In this document: positions 6,209 through 8,049 of the stretch, in pieces | Layout: each line of letters opens with the position of its first letter | How positions within the stretch are numbered: position 1 is the first letter of the stretch | The notes under the pieces: generated by a model | The model's database searches: none | What the model saw: only the letters and a program-made list of their open reading frames with translations | Told to the model about the DNA's origin: nothing | Position numbers and translations under genes: made by a program | Assembly: GCA_018262385.1 (NCBI GenBank) | Contig: JAGSPQ010000117.1 | Location: forward strand, 1-8,049 | Source: Myxococcaceae bacterium | Lineage (GTDB): Bacteria > Myxococcota > Myxococcia > Myxococcales > Myxococcaceae | Direction: 5' to 3' | DNA length: 8,049 nucleotides

Positions 6209-7110
6209 GCGCGCTGCGCCCCGCCACCGAGGCGGAGAAGCGCGCGCGCGACGAAGTGACCTGGCAGGAGTGGGGCAGCCGGCTCACCGTCCCCCAGTAC
6301 CTCGAGCGCGAGCAGGCGCTGCGGGCCCACCCGTGGTGCCGCCGGACGATGACCACCTGGTTCCTCACCGAAGGCGCCGAGGTGCGCTGCTCGTGCGAGA
6401 CGTTTCGCGTCGACAGCAACGTCGGCCCCAGGCCGGGCGCCAGCTTCTCGGTCGCCTCGGTCTTCACCGAGCCCTCGAAGCGCGGCCGGGGGTACGCCGG
6501 GCAGCTGATGGCGGCGCTGCTCGAAAGGCTCCGCGAGCAGCCCGACGCCCAGAGCTCGGTGCTCTTCTCCGACGTCGGGGCGCCGATCTACGAGAAGAGC
6601 GGCTACCGCGCGGTGCCCGCCTTCGACTGGGTACTGCCACCCGGCAATTTTCCGCTCCAGGCGCAGTGGCTCGAGGAGCCGGTCGCCGCGCCCCGCCGCT
6701 GCGCCGCGCGCGAGGGCCAGCTGCTGCTGCACCCCACCGCCGAGCAGCTCGACTGGCACTTCGAGCGCAGCCGGCTCTACGCCCGCTTCCTCGGGCGGCC
6801 CGCGCTGACCCACTACGGCGCGCGCACCGCCAACGCCGCCGCCTGGTGGACGGCGCAGTTCAAGAGCGACGAATTGCTGGTGCTGTGGCTCGACGCGCCC
6901 GACGCCGCGGCCGCCGCTCCGCTGCTCCGCGCGGCCCAGCTGCAGGCCCATCGGGCCGGGCTGCCCAGGGTGAGGGTGTGGGAGACGCTCTCGCTCGGCG
7001 GGCTCGAGGGCGCCCGGCGGATTGCGCGGGAAGGAGAGCTGCCGATGGTCGCTCCGCTGAATGCGACCTTCACCGACTGGCACCGCATCGAGCGCGTTTT
7101 GTGGGTTTGA
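6205..7110 (+). CDS. GNAT N-acetyltransferase, LYC1-like
   Basis: This 301-residue acetyl-CoA-dependent acetyltransferase has GNAT motif A at about residues 80-105 (SVASVFTEPSKRGRGYAGQL), with the pyrophosphate-binding R93-G-R-G-Y-A98. It is followed by S122-D-V-G-A-P-I-Y-E-K-S-G-Y, the strand/helix that closes the cofactor site. Three stretches resemble what I recall of fungal lysine N6-acetyltransferase LYC1: SCETF before motif A, SVFTEPSKRGRGYA, and the FSDVG..IYEKSGY segment. A long C-terminal half with WHFERSRLYARF and WWTAQFKSDELLVLWL also fits that family. Lysine or another small amine is therefore a reasonable guess at substrate, but it is unproven. GTG 6205 overlaps the propeller gene's stop by four bases. 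The frame is open much further upstream only as a shadow of that gene. The protein is soluble and cytoplasmic with no signal peptide, unlike its coupled partner. Confidence 0.82.
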   Translation: MSALRPATEAEKRARDEVTWQEWGSRLTVPQYLEREQALRAHPWCRRTMTTWFLTEGAEVRCSCETFRVDSNVGPRPGASFSVASVFTEPSKRGRGYAGQLMAALLERLREQPDAQSSVLFSDVGAPIYEKSGYRAVPAFDWVLPPGNFPLQAQWLEEPVAAPRRCAAREGQLLLHPTAEQLDWHFERSRLYARFLGRPALTHYGARTANAAAWWTAQFKSDELLVLWLDAPDAAAAAPLLRAAQLQAHRAGLPRVRVWETLSLGGLEGARRIAREGELPMVAPLNATFTDWHRIERVLWV

Positions 7111-7159
7111 CACCAGGCCCGGCCGTCAAAGGAGCGGTGCCGACGCAGGCAACTTCGCT

Positions 7160-7165
7160 TAGGCT
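7160..7165 (+). promoter_or_regulatory. Possible -10 element (TAGGCT) just before the response-regulator gene
   Basis: TAGGCT fits TAnnnT and ends 7 nt before GTG 7173, the distance expected for a leaderless transcript. A G-run (7166-7170) lies between it and the start and could serve as a weak ribosome-binding site instead. No convincing -35 hexamer is seen at 16-18 nt. Confidence 0.33.
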
Positions 7166-7172
7166 GGGGGCA

Positions 7173-7538
7173 GTGAAGCGCTTGATTCTCGTTTCCGATG
7201 CCAGCCCCGAACTGATCGACACGCTCGCGCTCATCGCCGAGAAGCTCGACTTGAAGGTGGTCGCCGATGCTCCCTCGCGGGTGGTGGCGCGGGCGCGCAA
7301 GGAGAAGCCGCACCTGATCGTGCTCGACGTCCAGCAGAAAGACGGGCTCGAGCTGCTCAGCCTGCTGAAGACCGGCCTGGGCACCCGCGACATCCCGGTG
7401 GTGGTCGTGGCCGGCGAAGACTCGGCCACCCTGCGCGAGATGGCGCTCGAGATCGGCGCCGACGCGTTCGTCGAGAAGCCGCTGGGGCCGGACTTCCTGC
7501 CCAAGGTCGCCACCTTCCTCGCCAACCAGAAGAAGTAG
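7173..7538 (+). CDS. Single-domain response regulator (receiver domain) with altered active-site pocket
   Basis: The 121-residue product is one complete receiver (CheY-like) domain and nothing else. The phosphoacceptor is D52 (LIVLDVQQKDG) and the conserved lysine is K102 (DAFVEKPL), with F99 at the aromatic switch position. Compared with CheY, the acidic pair is reduced to S8-D9 (CheY D12 replaced by Ser, D13 kept), and the switch Thr/Ser is A80 (VVVVAGED). Phosphorylation is therefore plausible but the conformational response may differ. With no output domain it would act by protein-protein contact or as a phosphate relay; no histidine kinase lies in the window. GTG 7173 is chosen because it directly precedes the first strand KRLILVSD. 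An in-frame GTG at 7137 follows a strong AAAGGAG (7128-7134) by only two bases and would add 12 residues that do not belong to the domain. Confidence 0.85.
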   Translation: MKRLILVSDASPELIDTLALIAEKLDLKVVADAPSRVVARARKEKPHLIVLDVQQKDGLELLSLLKTGLGTRDIPVVVVAGEDSATLREMALEIGADAFVEKPLGPDFLPKVATFLANQKK

Positions 7539-7556
7539 CCGCCTCCGAGAAGCGGC
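7538..7556 (+). terminator. Weak hairpin after the response-regulator gene
   Basis: GCCGC (7538-7542) can pair with GCGGC (7552-7556) around a 9-nt loop that allows two more inner pairs. It begins at the stop codon and lies in the 44-nt gap before the thioredoxin-like gene. There is no T-run after it (CCAAAGG follows), so intrinsic termination is doubtful and the two genes may share a transcript. Confidence 0.2.
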
Positions 7557-7582
7557 CAAAGGTGCCGTGGTAAGCAGCGCGG

Positions 7583-8049
7583 ATGACGACTGCCCTGCTG
7601 ATCCTGGCCCTGCTGGCGGCGCCCGCGGCCCCGGTCGCTCCCGCCCAGAAGCGCCTGCCCTTCATCGAAGACGACTACCCCACTGCGCTCGCGATGGCGA
7701 AGAAGGGCAAGGTCCCGCTCTTCGTCGATGCGTGGGCGCCGTGGTGCCACACCTGCGTCTTCATGCGCGAGCACGTCTTCAACCGGCCCGAGCTGCTCAA
7801 GCACGGCCAGCGGTACGTGTTCCTCTCGATCGACACCGAGAAGGAATCGAGCGCGCCGTTCCTCCAGAAGTTTCCGATCGACGTCTGGCCCACCCTGTTC
7901 GTGGTCGACAGCGCGAAAGAGACGGTGGTGCTCAAGTGGCTGGGCAGCGTGAACGTCGAGCAGTTCGGCAAGCTGCTCGACGACGGCGAGAAAGCGGTGA
8001 AGGTCGCCGCCCAGGCCAGGGGCTCGGTCGAGCAGAAGCTGGCCCAGGC
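7583..8049 (+). CDS. Exported thioredoxin-fold protein (3' truncated by window edge)
   Basis: At least 155 residues are encoded, and the frame is open to the window end with no stop. A short signal peptide is likely: MTTALLILALLAAPAAPVAPA followed by QK, with cleavage near A21. The mature part starts as a thioredoxin fold, with F47-VDAWAPWCHTC58 giving the redox pair C55/C58 in a CHTC motif. A cis-proline loop follows at V101-W-P103-T. The VPLFVDAWAPWC start resembles DsbD C-terminal and Thioredoxin_7 domains more than cytoplasmic TrxA. Expected role: disulfide reduction or exchange in the periplasm. The Cys-rich lipoprotein upstream would be an attractive client, but this is only suggested by shared location. 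ATG 7583 is used since it opens directly into the signal peptide; the Shine-Dalgarno sequence is weak. A further C-terminal helical segment (VKVAAQARGSVEQKLAQ) continues past the edge. Confidence 0.85.
   Translation, partial: MTTALLILALLAAPAAPVAPAQKRLPFIEDDYPTALAMAKKGKVPLFVDAWAPWCHTCVFMREHVFNRPELLKHGQRYVFLSIDTEKESSAPFLQKFPIDVWPTLFVVDSAKETVVLKWLGSVNVEQFGKLLDDGEKAVKVAAQARGSVEQKLAQ

Noticed and set aside
7107..7112. Perfect TTGACA -35 hexamer overlapping the acetyltransferase stop
   Set aside because: No TAnnnT-like sequence lies 16-18 nt downstream (AAGGAG, AGGAGC and GGAGCG occupy those positions), so it is probably chance.
6127..7113. 328-codon minus-strand open frame opposite the acetyltransferase
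   Set aside because: It shows no domain, and the + strand frame has clear GNAT motifs and a coupled start.

Overview
The window is about 8 kb of very GC-rich DNA. The third codon position is almost always G or C and GTG starts are common. All eight supported genes read on the + strand, with short gaps or 4-nt overlaps. The GC content, a giant Cys/Asp repeat lipoprotein, a lethal-factor-type peptidase and a single-domain response regulator together suggest a myxobacterium or relative (Myxococcota/Deltaproteobacteria). That placement is an inference from style; no rRNA or tRNA gene is present to test it.

Layout from left to right. (1) The 3' end of an unrecognised gene, 3-179, overlaps by an ATGA junction with (2) a zinc peptidase, 176-934. 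Its active site has the same layout as anthrax lethal factor and the clostridial Pro-Pro endopeptidases, and two five-proline runs precede the catalytic domain. (3) A pterin-dependent phenylalanine 4-monooxygenase (phhA type), 988-1803. (4) A 742-residue predicted lipoprotein, 1817-4045, with 13 Cys/Asp-rich repeats and a second Cys-rich C-terminal region, about 100 cysteines in all. Its centre is a 120-bp tandem DNA repeat. (5) A Tat-exported YkuE/YaeI-type metallophosphoesterase, 4161-5003. (6) A membrane-anchored, probably beta-propeller protein, 5054-6208, coupled by GTGA to (7) a GNAT acetyltransferase resembling fungal lysine acetyltransferase LYC1, 6205-7110. (8) A stand-alone receiver domain with a modified phosphorylation pocket, 7173-7538. 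(9) The start of an exported thioredoxin-fold protein, 7583 to the window end.

The genes do not form one obvious pathway. Two pairs (1+2 and 6+7) look translationally coupled. Four products (lipoprotein, phosphoesterase, propeller, thioredoxin) are predicted to act in or on the cell envelope. Several starts lack a good Shine-Dalgarno sequence and instead have a TAnnnT-like or degenerate hexamer 6-8 nt upstream, which raises the possibility of leaderless mRNAs.

The most interesting items are the lethal-factor/PPEP-like peptidase carrying its own proline runs, the recently homogenised Cys-repeat lipoprotein, and the LYC1-like acetyltransferase coupled to an envelope protein. No mobile element, CRISPR array, RNA gene or clearly new multi-gene system was found. 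No stretch longer than about 115 bases lacks a gene.
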